From: Ryuthela nishihirai
Lineage: Eukaryota > Arthropoda > Arachnida > Araneae > Heptathelidae
Assembly: GCA_038380435.1 (NCBI GenBank)
Contig: JAWZYU010000018.1
Coordinates: forward strand, 54,399,751 to 54,463,750
Length of the DNA: 64,000 nt
Direction of reading: 5' to 3'
In this document: positions 1 through 10,595 of the stretch, in pieces
Numbering within the stretch: the stretch's first letter is position 1
Layout: every line of letters starts with the position of its first letter
The notes under the pieces: model-generated
The model's input: the letters and a program-made list of their open reading frames with translations, nothing else
What the model was told of the DNA's origin: nothing
Database searches by the model: none
Made by a program: the position numbers and the translations under genes

Positions 1-78
1 CCTTGTATTGAATTTGGTTTTAAAATATAGTTTTTAATACTCACGCTCAGTGGCTATCCATTTTTGTAATCCGCAACA
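1..78 (+). mobile_element. 3' end of an LTR (partial)
   Basis: The sequence ends in CCGCAACA, just before a primer-binding site, as expected for the right end of a 5' LTR (canonical TG...CA). The left part lies outside the window. The second LTR was not found, because the element is truncated or recombined to its right. Confidence 0.5.
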
Positions 79-80
79 TT

Positions 81-98
81 TGGTGTCAGAAGTGGGAT
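81..98 (+). other. Primer-binding site, tRNA-Leu type
   Basis: TGGTGTCAGAAGTGGGAT is the reverse complement of the usual eukaryotic tRNA-Leu 3' end (T-arm strand, acceptor strand and CCA). It starts two bases after the LTR-like CA. This is where minus-strand synthesis of an LTR retrotransposon would be primed. The match to tRNA-Leu is from general knowledge of tRNA sequences, not from a search. Confidence 0.65.
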
Positions 99-108
99 AA
101 TTTATTGA

Positions 109-1517
109 ATGCCGTTAACTAGAAGTATGGATGAATTAGTAAAGTTAATGAATGACATTAAAAGTCAAAATAATGACTTGAAAGCCGATATGGCTACACA
201 GATGAATGACATTAAAAGTCAAAGTAATGACTTGAAAGCGGAAATGGCAGCACAAAATAATGAGTTGAGAACTGAGATAGTTTCTCAGAAAGATGACTTG
301 AAAGCCGATATGGCCGCACAAAATAATGAGTTGAGAAATAAAATAGGTGACCTGGCCGCACAAAATACTGAGATGAGAGCTGAAGTGGCTTCTCAAGTTG
401 GTAAGATTATTGATCAGTTCAAGGATATTAAAACCGAACTCAATAGACAATGCAATAGTTTAAAGGTTGAATTTGTCAGTGAAAAATATGATCTTGATAG
501 TGTTAAGTTAGATTGTAAACATGGAAAAGAAAAAAAGAAAGGCAACGCATATCAAAATGTGAATACCAAACCAATAGGTGAAATTTGCGAAACTAACAGC
601 ACTGGAGGTAACAGTACAGATGAACATAATGCTGATGCGGGAAAGAAACGATGCGGAACCAGAAAACATTCCAAGATTCTTCGCTATCTGGAAAAGAATC
701 AATTTAGATTCAATTCGTTTTTACAAAATTCGACGGACAGGAGAATCTCGCTGGGGCAGCGGCGTTCTGATGAAGCCTTCATATGGATTGAAGAGATCTC
801 GAGAGAGATGGAGAGGACTGCGAGAGGAAGACTACAAAAGATTCGAATCTTCGCAAGAAAGGACAATCTCGGAATGTGGATCAGCTACTGGAAATCAAGA
901 AACGTAGAGATGGCGCCTTTCACCACGCAACTACTGGTGATGCATGGCAGAGTGTCTGTGTCGCTGGTGACATGTCTAGGAACTGTGAAGAACAATCACA
1001 CAGATCAGAGAGCTGTGAGACTATACAGTACTCTTTGCACTTCAAAATACCTAGGTATACAAGTCTGGCACGATCTGAAGAGAGATCCACACGAAAGGTA
1101 TTCTATTCCTCGCCGTCAGCAAAATGCGTCATGGACAATTATCGCAAAGGCAGAGTAACGAGTGGTAATGAGGGGGAACGAAACAGAGTTTACGTTTCGC
1201 AGAGTGGTCCGAGTAAAGAAGAGGCGTCCATTCATCATAGATACAAAGTGCCATTCGACGTTACAGGGGAAGTCGGAGAGATTTTTCCGAAGCATATAGC
1301 CACACTCGAATCGTTTATAGAAAGTGGGAATTTAAGAAAGAAGAATTCCGAAGAATGGCTTAGAAGCGTAACAGGTGATGCTAGTAAAGGAGCTTCAGGC
1401 AGAGACAGTACTTCAAAGACTAACTTTCTGGATGAAACTAAGCCTCAGAGTTACGATCAGAGAGAAGTGAAGCCCTCAGATAATCTCAACATAGCCATGC
1501 TGAATTTTCTTTTCTGA
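109..1517 (+). pseudogene. Decayed Gypsy-like gag
   Basis: The reading frame opens 10 bases after the primer-binding site. Its first ~130 residues are a coiled coil built from an imperfect repeat of about 14-18 residues (variants of MNDIKSQNNDLKADMA). The frame then shifts to others at about 580-900 and 876-1517. A degraded CCHC knuckle is visible near 945-1000 (residues GDMSRNC), which is where Gag nucleocapsid motifs sit. No protease or reverse transcriptase follows: the next recognisable sequence is a thymidine phosphorylase-like pseudogene. The family assignment rests on the LTR end, tRNA-Leu primer site, coiled coil and knuckle, so Gypsy-like is likely but BEL is not excluded. It is non-functional because of frameshifts and substitutions in the knuckle. 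Confidence 0.5.
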
Positions 1518-1711
1518 ACAGTCAATGCGCAGATTTGGACATTATAACCATTTAGATTATAAGATATAGAAAAGTTTTATCACGACTACAAGAGCTCTAA
1601 AGTGGACAATATCATGTTACAAAACTTGTCGCTGATCTCCAGAATGAACAATTTGGCAATCATGACTGATATTTCCCTGTCTAATTACAATGAGAGCTCC
1701 AAGAAAGTGAA

Positions 1712-2579
1712 TTCGGAAGAAACAGCAACTATGACCTCCTCGGGTCATGTGTTTTGCTGGAGACCCGAGTGGCGCCATCGAATGGTAGATAAACACAGAC
1801 CAGGAGGTGTCAGCGACAAAGTGAGTCTTGGCTCCTGCACTTGCTGCTTTGGGTCTCAAGGTCCCTATGATCTCCTGTCGTGCTCTCCAATTGACGGGAG
1901 GACAATTGGAATCTGGACAAATTGGAATCCATCCCTGGCTTCACAGTCGACTGCACTAAAGATAAAATCGAGCAGATGATGGAAGACGTCGGATGCTGCA
2001 TCGTAGGACAGACAGAGGAGCTGGTGCCAACAGATAAGAAGATTTACCGCTGCAAGGATCTGACGGCTACCGTAGATAGCGTTCCTCTAATGATATGCTC
2101 AATTGTGTCCAAAAAGCTTGCTGAAGGAGTGTGCGCTTTGGTTTATGATGTTGAATTCGGAAAAGGAGCTATTGATCTCATCAGTACAGAAGATGTTGCT
2201 GTTGATTTAGTTAAGAAAATGGTTGCAGCATCACAAGCTCGTGGAATGAAGAGTTCAGCTGTTATCAGCAACATAGATTCACCTCTTGAAAACTCTGTTG
2301 ACAACTCTCTGGAAGTGATGGAAGCTGTTCAGTGTTGGTAACGGATCCTTGGAACTGCAAGAGCTCGTCGAAGAGCTAAGAGGAGAACTTCTGCGTTTGG
2401 TGAACATTGTGGATAATAGGGTAGATGAAGCATCACGTGTCCGCAGGGTTCTGCATAACAGCAATGCTTTGAACAAGTTTCGTAACATGTTAATAGAACA
2501 AGGAGTATCTGAAGATGTTGCAAGCTGGCTATGTGAAGGTAAAACAGAAAAAATATTGCTAGCAGCCCGACACATCTGA
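1712..2579 (+). pseudogene. TYMP: Thymidine phosphorylase-like retrocopy, broken
   Basis: Thymidine phosphorylase cleaves thymidine to thymine and deoxyribose-1-phosphate in pyrimidine salvage. The homology is collinear across three frames. At about 1712-1830 there is EETATMTSSG, then VDKHxxGGVxDKVSL, the phosphate-binding glycine-rich loop in degraded form (family DKHSTGGVGD). At 1922-2341 there are LESIPGF, GCCIVGQTEELVP, LTATVDSVPL and SIVSKKLAEG, all hallmarks of the family. At 2349-2579 follows the helical part (ASRVRRVL, FRNMLIEQGV). At least two frameshifts (near 1900 and 2340) and altered loop residues make it a pseudogene. About 290 codons run without an intron, which suggests a processed copy. 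The last ~100 residues of the enzyme are missing where the match stops. It sits on the same strand as the gag just upstream, with only ~195 bases between. I am confident of the family and less so of the retrocopy origin. Confidence 0.8.
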
Positions 2580-2611
2580 TTTCACTTATACAATAGTTAA
2601 CAGGATTATAT

Positions 2612-3393
2612 CACTACATTTTCCGTGGGCTGTTTAATATATCCATCTTTAGTGCTGTTAGGCAAATATCTTATCTGTCATTCGTCGTACACGAAAAATA
2701 TCATAGTCTTTAAGACACTGTAACAAATAATCGTCACTATATTTTGTGTTAACGTTTAATAAGAGTCCCATTGAATGATCCTGTTCAGGAAATCTGTAGC
2801 AAACATCTACGTCTAGAATATTAGTTATGTTTTTAAGTTTGGCTAGATCTGCTTCCTTATCAGGAAAAATAATTATGTCACCTTTTCTGGTGAAGCGGCC
2901 TTTAAGATCTTTATTAAAAATGTGGAAAAAATAGTCAGTTACCTTTTCGTCGTCTAGGTCAGAAAGTTTGGTATTTTCACTAAAAAAGATGATGGCTAGG
3001 TCTTGTTTTTTTTATTTTTCTTCGAGGTGGAATGAAGTTTGAGTCTTCATCGTTCGATGATTCATCATCACCAGTGGGGTATAAATCTTCAGGTAAGTTA
3101 TCCAGTTCTTGAACTTTATCCGAGTGTGTAGAAAGCTGTTGCGTTTGATTTGCTGAATCAGTTTCTTTAGTGTTGTTCTTGTGATCCTTATTATGATTAT
3201 CAAAAATTGCACTGGATTCCAAAATGTCATTGAGGTCCTCGTATGAGTTCGAATTATATAGTTTGGCCATTTGAGCTTTTTCGAGGTGTTTGCTCAATTT
3301 TTTCTGTTGTGCCCGTTCAGAACATTTAACTGGTATGCCACTAGTATGTTTCATTTTATTATTTGAGTTTGTTGGTTTTTTCTTTCTGCCCAT
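2612..3393 (-). pseudogene. LINE ORF1 (gag-like) fragment, copy E4
   Basis: The start codon at 3391-3393 opens a lysine-rich N-terminus (MGRKKKP, then GIPVK, HLEKAQMAKLYN) shared with the ORF1 starts of copies E1, E2 and E3. The first frame ends at 2980. The family-specific stretch (GRFTRKGDIIIFPD, MGLLLNVNTKYSDDYLLQCLK) continues in another frame to about 2612, so one frameshift lies near 2990. ORF1 proteins of I-type LINEs bind element RNA and form the cytoplasmic RNP. The CCHC knuckles expected next are absent because the copy ends. Confidence 0.7.
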
Positions 3394-3527
3394 CAGATCT
3401 CAAAATTGTGCAAATCTCTGCAAAAATTGAGCCAATGAACACTTTATGAAGTGGCAGCACTCTTCCCTTCAAAAAACACACAAACCAGAGAGCCCAAAAA
3501 AAGGCGACTTCATTTCCCACTAGCTAC
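2612..3527 (-). mobile_element. I-like LINE copy E4, 5' fragment
   Basis: This copy begins (5' end at right) with a leader resembling those of the neighbouring copies E1 and E2 (GCTAGTG followed by a GTCGCC-like stretch). It runs through the start of ORF1 and stops abruptly near 2612, inside ORF1, before the zinc knuckles. Normal target-primed insertion truncates the 5' side and keeps the 3' end. Here the opposite end is kept, so a later deletion or recombination must have removed the rest. Confidence 0.7.
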
Positions 3528-4760
3528 AACGGGGCTACATCCTTTGCTATATTGTAGTAAGAAATGAGTTTTCCAATTAAGCCAAGTATCAAGGTTTATT
3601 CCCAAATACTTGAATGTGGTGACCTGTTTGATTAGTTGGTTATCAATATATAATTTTATCTCAGGTGGGGATGATTTAAATTTAATGAAAGGTAAACAAA
3701 CTGTTTTTTCTAAGTTTACTGTGAGATGCCAAGTTGTGCAATAATCCAAAATTTTATCAATTTGATTTTGTAGTCGATTTTCTAGTTTATATATGTTTTT
3801 ATCGCAGCTCCAGATGACAATGTCATCGGCAAATGTAGCAAATTTGATTTTTGGATCATGATTACAGAAAAGGTCAGCTAAATAAATATTAAAAAGGATA
3901 GGACTCAGAATTGATCCTTGGGCTAATCCCTGGATCATTCAAAAGACATTTCCCTGTCATTTCAATTTGGTTTGATAAATTACTATTAATTTTGACTTGA
4001 AAGAATTTTTTGGTTAATACATAATGAAGGAATTGAAGTGTGTTCCCATTAAGATTAAAATTTATTAATTTGTAAAGGAGGCCTTTTTGCCAGATTGAGT
4101 CAAATGCCAATGATAAGTAAAAAAAAAACAGCTACTAAAGTTTGTTTTTTGTTTTTTGCAATATGGACATCGGTAATTAGGGAAGCTACGCATTCTTTTG
4201 AGGATTTTCCTCTTCTGAAACCAAAAAAATTAGGAGGTAATAAATTTTTACTTTGAATAAACCAGTTTAATCTTCTGATAATGAGTTTTTCGAAGAGCTT
4301 TAATAAATTTGATAGTAAAGAAATTGGTCGATATGCTTTGGTATCTAGAGGTGATTTGCCTGATTTTAAAATAAAGATTATGTAGAAATTTGACCAAGAA
4401 AGAGGAAAGGAATGATTTTTTCCAAATAAAGTTAAAAATGTCCAAAAGTTTGTTTCTCCAGGAATTTGGAAACTTAATAAAGCTTTTATTTAAGAATTTA
4501 TCTGGGCCAGGGGTTGATTTTGGATTTAATCTGTTAAGGGCATTGTTGAGTTCATCAATTGAAAATTTTGCATCCATAATTGGAAGTCCTGGAGTAGGGT
4601 TTAGTAAAGTTTTATCAACAAATTTTTCAATTATTTTTTTCTCTAGTACTGAGTTCTTGTAGAGCTATCACGCTTAATTTCTTATACTTACCTAATAGGA
4701 CGAGTTCTTCTTTTTTTGAGATGACACCTCGGCAGTTCCACTGAAGGAACACAAAATCAT
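3528..4760 (-). pseudogene. LINE ORF2 remnant (EN start + RT), copy E3
   Basis: Reading down the - strand: QWNCRGVISKKEELVLL and IALQE (N-terminal endonuclease, with the catalytic Glu) at about 4745-4670, a deletion, then the RT finger segment with STPGPDKFLNKS at about 4500, a run with frameshifts, AFDSIWQKGLL (box A region) at about 4100, QGLAQGSILSPILFN at about 3930 and FADD (catalytic Asp pair) at about 3825. The frame ends at 3510 in sequence belonging to the next copy. Multiple frameshifts make it non-functional. The enzyme would nick target DNA and reverse-transcribe element RNA. Confidence 0.7.
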
Positions 4761-4943
4761 TGGCAGAATTATAGTTTGAAGTTTAGTAAGATGTCCTCTA
4801 GCTCCGAGTATTCGTCTTCGTATTGACAGATGAATTTACAAAGATGAAGAATCAGGTCAATAACAAGATTGACTGATATGTTTTCATTTTTTATATTTTC
4901 CTCGATGCTCTATTCGGGGACTGCAAGATTTTTTCTGGCTTGT

Positions 4944-6366
4944 CTACGTGTAGGAATCTCTTGGCAACTTGAGCATAAGAGTCATTGGGATTGATGCTAG
5001 TAGAAGGTGTATGTCCAGTAGGCTTTTTTCGTTAGCGGGATTGGTTGTATGGTAGTTTGTAGAGTTGACTGTGGAGGTCTTCAATTTAGTATTTTCTTTT
5101 ATAGGATCCAAAGTTGTTGGTGTTGAGGCAGGGTCTTGGACAATTTTTTTCCTCATCTTCTCTCTCATATTTGAGGGTTTGACATTTTCATTACAGGAAT
5201 GTACGTCGATAACTTTTTTTTTAATGGTCTTGACTTATCAATTTCCTTATCGGTCAAAGTCGTAATGATGTTAGAGTCGGTGTTTATTTCAAGAAGTGCC
5301 TGTTTGTATGCAGTATTCCAGGAACACTCATGTTTATCTTGTATTTTTTTTCGCTCTGCAGGCGATTCTTTTGACTGGACAGGCAAAAAAAGTTGATGGG
5401 TGATCCTCAGAGCAATTTGGGCAACAAAGCTTTTTTGAGTCACAATTTTTGTAGTAGTGTGGTCCAAAGCAGCGTTTACATCTTAAATACCCTCGGCATA
5501 CCGATCCAAGATGACCAAAGCGGTTGCATTTGAGGCACAATGCAGGTGGAAAGAAATAAGGTTTAATGCGTACTCTGGAAAGCCCAATGAAAACAAATTT
5601 GGGAAGTGAATCGGCATCGATTTTGAAAACAACATTGTTTATAGGGTTTTTAGCGATTGCAGAGTCCTTATTATTGGGAGTAAATCGATTCATTCTTCGA
5701 ACAGAGAAGATATTGTATTTATCAAGTTCTTCAAGTATATATTCGTGCGAGTATTTGGTGCTTGCACCCTCAAGAATGCCTAGAAGAAGTCATTTTGAGG
5801 GAATCTGTAAGAGACTTTGGTAGACAAGATTTCAGTAATTTTAGTTAATTTTTGAAGTTCTCTTTCCGAATCAGGGAATATTATTAGATCTCCTTTTTTC
5901 GTGAAATTGCCTTTAATATCTTTTTTAAATTGATGAAAGAAAAAATCTGTGACTTTAGTGTCATCTAAGTCACTCAGTTTGGAGTTATTATTAAAAAATA
6001 TGATTGGCGAAATATTTTCTCCTTCATTGAAATTGCTATCATTATCATATTCTGAATTATTTTCTTCTTCGTCTGAGGAATAGGTAGAATTTTCAATATT
6101 TGTTTGTAATTCTATGCCAGTAGCTTCTTTATCATTATTTCGTTTTCGTTTCTTCTTCTTTTTCTTTTTTAGTTTAAGGAGATCTTGGAATATCTCATTA
6201 TTAACTTCGATATTATTAATGTCGTTGGAAGAAAGACTTCTATGCAAATTTGCTAATTCCATTTTTTTTATGTGTTTTTCCAGTTTGTTTGTGCTTTGTC
6301 GCTCGACTTGATTGGGATGCCATCAGTCCTGTTAAGTTTGACGTTGGGTTTTTTCCCTTTTGTCAT
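4944..6366 (-). pseudogene. LINE ORF1 (gag-like, CCHC), copy E3
   Basis: The ATG at 6364-6366 gives MTKGKKPN, matching the N-terminus of the other copies. A lysine run (residues near 6160), an acidic stretch (DEEENNSEYDND) and the conserved VTDFFFHQFKKDIKGNFTKKGDLIIFPD segment follow. After a frameshift near 5780, three metal-binding knuckles appear at about 5530-5390: CLKCNRFGHLGSVC, CKRCFGPHYYKNC and CPNCSEDHPSTFFAC. A further shift leads to a basic C-terminus ending near 4944. The layout is like I-element or jockey nucleocapsid proteins. It is broken by two or three frameshifts. Confidence 0.75.
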
Positions 6367-6515
6367 TTTAGATAACAAGATTCAAAGCTCAAAGCTTGAA
6401 TGAAATAAAGAACTTCACTCAAAAATTAAACGCTTAGAATAAAAATCACACACGGCCAACTTTGGCACATCCGATTCCACCAAATTCCTGAATCGGAATC
6501 CGCTTCTTACTAATT

Positions 6516-6541
6516 AAATATTCATAATTGATTGATTGATT
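6516..6541. repeat. Microsatellite-like tail of E2, (TTGA)n type
   Basis: TTGATTGATTGATTCATC lies exactly between the 3' end of E2 (ending GTGAAGTT on the - strand) and the 5' leader of E3. I-clade LINEs typically end in short tandem repeats rather than poly(A). Here the unit differs from that at the E1 tail. Confidence 0.6.
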
Positions 6542-6972
6542 CATCAACTTCACGGAAATTGGGTGGTCCTTCCTCAGGCTTACCCATTTAATATTATGGA
6601 AACAAGATAATAGTATATATATATATATTTTTTTTTAGATTTTTCTGTTATAAATTTTAACTTCCTTTTTTTTCTTGATATGTTTTATATGTTTTTTTTT
6701 CTTTTTTTATATCCTTTTTTATTACATATATTGTATTTTTTGCTCTTTTTTTCATTATTTTTTTATATCTCCTTTTTTATAATTTGTTCCATGTATCTGT
6801 TTTTTTAATGAAATCAAGTAAGAACGAAAATTTTTTATCTTTGTAGAATAAGTAGGGAAATCAAGAATAGATTCAATATTAAAATCTGTTATTCCAATGC
6901 TTTCTAATTTTTAAAAAATTCTTTTCTTTCAAAGTTGTATTTTTCACAGTTTAGGAGAAAGTGCGATGAATT

Positions 6973-9900
6973 TTAAATCAACTTACATTTTAAACAATTT
7001 GGATTATTTATTAATTTTAAGTGATATTTTGATTTATTTAAAAATATTGTATCAGTTCTTAATCTTAATATGACCTTGACTTCGTGTCTGGTGAACGGTA
7101 AATTTTGAAAATAGTTAATTTTGTTTGATAAATTTGATCTATAATTTGGTTTTAATAAAGTTTGTAGTTGAAAATATTTTTCACTTAGATTGCATTCTAG
7201 GTTTTTAATCTCCCTCTTAATTAGAATGAAAAATTTATAAATTGGAGTAATATTAGTTAAATTATGTGCAGATTTTGCAATTGTGTCCACCTCTTCATTT
7301 TCTTGAATTCCAGTGTGACCTGGAATCCAGCTTAGGTATCTTATGTTGTTATTAACTTTTAAATTTTCAGTGTTTAAGTATAGAAGTGATGTAAAAATTA
7401 TATGATGAATACATAGCTTCTTGATTTAAGGCTAAAAGTGCACCTTTAGAGTCTGAAAAAATAACAATATGTTGATTCTTAAGGTGTTGTAAAATCCATT
7501 TGAATGCTATAACAATAGCGTAAATTTCTGCATGTAGTATGGGTGTATTAGCAGGCAATTTAAATGCCATAGAATTTTATGAGATGGAATATATATGGCG
7601 GCAGTTGCCGAGCCTGTTTCTTGTAAGTATGAACCGTCGGTATAAATTTCTAGAAAGTTATTAAAATTTTCAAGTTCGAAGGAATAAAATAATTGAATTA
7701 TTGCCTCATTTGAGGTATTGCTTTTGGATATTAGTGAAGGAATATCAATAAAAGGATCGGAGATCGTCTTTAGAAAATTGTTTAAAGTATTGTAGTATTA
7801 ATGTATTGTTTTTTAATAATTTGTCAAAAGGAAGTCTTATGAATTTTGTGTAAAATGGATGTTCAGGTAATTTAAGGTGTAATTTAGTATAATATTTCAG
7901 AATTAAAATTGTGTGTCTATTTTCAAATGTGGGGAAAGTTGTTTCTGCTAGAAGAGCGAGCGTAGGACAAAATTTTGGCAAGCTTAAAGCTATTTTAGGC
8001 ATTTGTTTTGTATAGTGTTTAATTTTTTTTAGTTTAGTTAAGCATGGTTTATCAATTAGATCTAGACCACATTCCATTTTTGGTCTAATTAAATTTTGAT
8101 ATAAAGTAATTAATGTTTTTTGGGAAGATCCCTCTTTTTTGAATGCAAAAAGTTTAAAGACATTTAAAAGTTTTAAGCCATTATTATATGCTTGATCTCA
8201 GTGTTTATTCCAGGATAATCTTGAATCTAAGTAAAATCCTAATAATTTGCATTGTGTAACCTGGGAAATTGTTTTAGAGTTAATTTTTAATATAAAGTTT
8301 GGATAATAAGTTTTAGATTTAAAGAAATGTATGCAATAGGTTTTATTTATATTAATAGATAAGTTCCATTTTTCACAGTATTTAATAAGTTTATTAATCT
8401 GGTGTTGAGTTTTTTGTTGTAAATTATATTCATTTTTGTCGGATGTCCAGAAAGTGAGATCATCCGCATAACTTGTAAAATTAAAGTTTCTGTCAAAATT
8501 TTTTTAATGTCTGATAGATATATATTGAATAAAATGGGAGAAAGAGTTGATCCTTGAGATAAACCTTGAGTAATATTATAAGTTTGTGAGAGAGAGTAGA
8601 GTTTAATTTAACTCTTAATTTTCTATTTAATAAATATTTGGATAAAAATTTTATTAGGTTGTAGTCTAGTTTAGCTTAATTTATTATATATTTAATAATA
8701 GTTAGCTAAAATTATGTAAATTTTAGTATTAAATGTTTAATTGAAACTGAATCAAAAGCTTGAGAAAGATCAATCGAGACCGCCAAAAGGGTTTGTTTCT
8801 TTTTTTTAGTGGTTTTAAGATTTGTTGGCAGTATATGTATTTGATAGTAATAAAGCGATGCTTTCTTTTGAGGATCTAAATTTTCTAAAACCAAAAAAAT
8901 TATTCGGAAAAATTTTATTTTCTTCAATTTGCCAATTAATCTTTTGAATAATAGTTTTTCAAATAATTTTAGTGTGTTTGATAACAAAGATATTGGCCGA
9001 TATGAATTTAATTTCGTAGATATTTTATTTGGCTTCTGTATAAATATTATTAGAATTTCTTCCCACGTGGGAAGGATTTCATGTGTAGTCCAAATATAAT
9101 TAAATATTTCTAATAGTTTTTCTCTCCAATGAAGAGGGAGATTTTTTAATAGTTTGTTGGAGATATGATCAGCTCCTGGAGCTGACTTAAGATTAAGTTT
9201 GTGGATGGCATTATTTAGTTCTGTAATAGTGAAGGATTTATTTACATCAGTTTTTATTGATTTTAAACGATTTAATTGTATTTTTAAATCAGATTTTTGT
9301 TTGACATTCAAACAAGGGAAGGGGCTGGTTGTATAATTTTTGAATTTTTTGCGAAAATTTCAGCTGTTTGTTCAATTGTAAGATTGTGTTTAATAGCATA
9401 CTGAGCTATAGGAAAGTTTTGCTTTTTTTAATTATTAATGCTTTTGGATATTTTCCATATATTTTGTCCTGTTGAAGTAGTTGTTAGTTGAGAGGTAAAT
9501 TCTCTCCAATCTTCTCTGAAGGAAGTTTTTAATTTTTTTCTAACTTCTGCTTTTATTTTTTTTATAATGATTGATATCTTGAAAATTTTTAGTTAGCTTT
9601 GTTTTCAGATTTTTTACGAATGGCTGTAAGTCTATTCATGTGCCAGAAATTACGTTTTAATTTTGGAATTTTGTTAATTATGGTTTTAAAAGCTGAATCT
9701 GTTTTTTTCTTTAATAAAATTAAAACATTCATTATAATTTGTGTTATTAGGAGGTATATTTTGTTTCAAGATATTATTAAATGTAAATCCAGTCGTTTAA
9801 AAAAATTTTTTGTTGAAATTTTATATGAATTTGAGATGTTAAATGTATAGGATGATGGTCACTGCCCCTGGTGTCGGGTAGCAGTGACCATTTGAATTTA

Positions 9901-10470
9901 TTAAAGATTTCAGGAGAAATAAGAGTCAGATCTATAATAGATCGATTATTTGCTAAATTTTCACGTGTAGTTTCTTTGTTATTAAGTAATATTAAATTAG
10001 AATTAGAAAGAAATCTACTTAGATGTGTACCCAGAGGATTTGTAGTGTAGGAGTGCCAAAGAGCATGGTGAGAATTAAAGTCACCGACAATAATTAAAGG
10101 TTCATCTAGTTGTACAGTTATATTATTAAAGAATTTTTCATTAATTGCTATACCAGGATTATGTACATTTAAGATAGTTACAGTAAAATCATTAATTAAA
10201 ATTTTTATCGCTATTATTTCTAGACCGTGCAAATCAAAATTTAGAGTAATTTATATTGTGCTTAATATTTTTATGTACTAAAAATCCAACACCACTACAG
10301 CTATGTGTAGAAAAATAAAAATAAGATAAAAAGTTAGGTGTTTTAATATTTTTTCTAGTTTTGATTTCCTGTAAGGCAAATATATTTACTTTCTGATATT
10401 TTGACAGCAGAATAAGTTCTTCTTTTTTAGAGATAATCCCTCTGCAGTTCCCCACTGCAGGAGAATTAAT
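6973..10470 (-). pseudogene. LINE ORF2: endonuclease-RT-RNase H, copy E2
   Basis: The domains run in the usual order. Endonuclease: NCRGIISKKEE (10450), ALQEIKT (about 10375), GDFNSHHALW (about 10075), SIIDLTLIS (about 9935), SDHHPIHL (about 9855). RT: SAPGADHISNKLL (about 9170), SYRPISLLSN (about 9000), AVSIDLSQAFDS with the box A Asp (about 8770), YADDLTFW (about 8465) and the thumb region SLPKFCPTLALLAE (about 7960). RNase H: YTDGSY (about 7635), HAEIYAI (about 7530), FSDSKGA (about 7450) and NEEVDTIAKSAH (about 7285), then a C-terminal cysteine motif. The catalytic residues are mostly present, but stops and frameshifts split the frame into at least six pieces, so this copy is dead. Confidence 0.8.
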
Positions 10471-10595
10471 TTATTATGTTTTGTATTGCAGTAGAATGTC
10501 CATTATTAGTATGTAGACTTCTTCCGTTGGACAGATGAATTTTAAGAGATGCAATACCAAGTCGATTAATAAGTTGATTGTCACATTTTCATCAT

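Larger units (their letters stand above)
3528..6510 (-). mobile_element. I-like LINE copy E3, internally deleted and 3'-truncated
   Basis: ORF1 is at 6366 to about 4950, the start of the endonuclease at about 4745, then reverse transcriptase to 3528, where the 5' end of E4 abuts it. The middle of ORF2 is missing: after the endonuclease motif IALQE the sequence jumps to the region just upstream of the RT. RNase H and the 3' UTR are lost at the junction with E4. It is more diverged from E1, E2 and P than they are from each other (FADD instead of YADD). Confidence 0.7.

Noticed and set aside
145..702. Open frames antisense to gag
   Set aside because: They mirror the repetitive coiled-coil sequence on the other strand.
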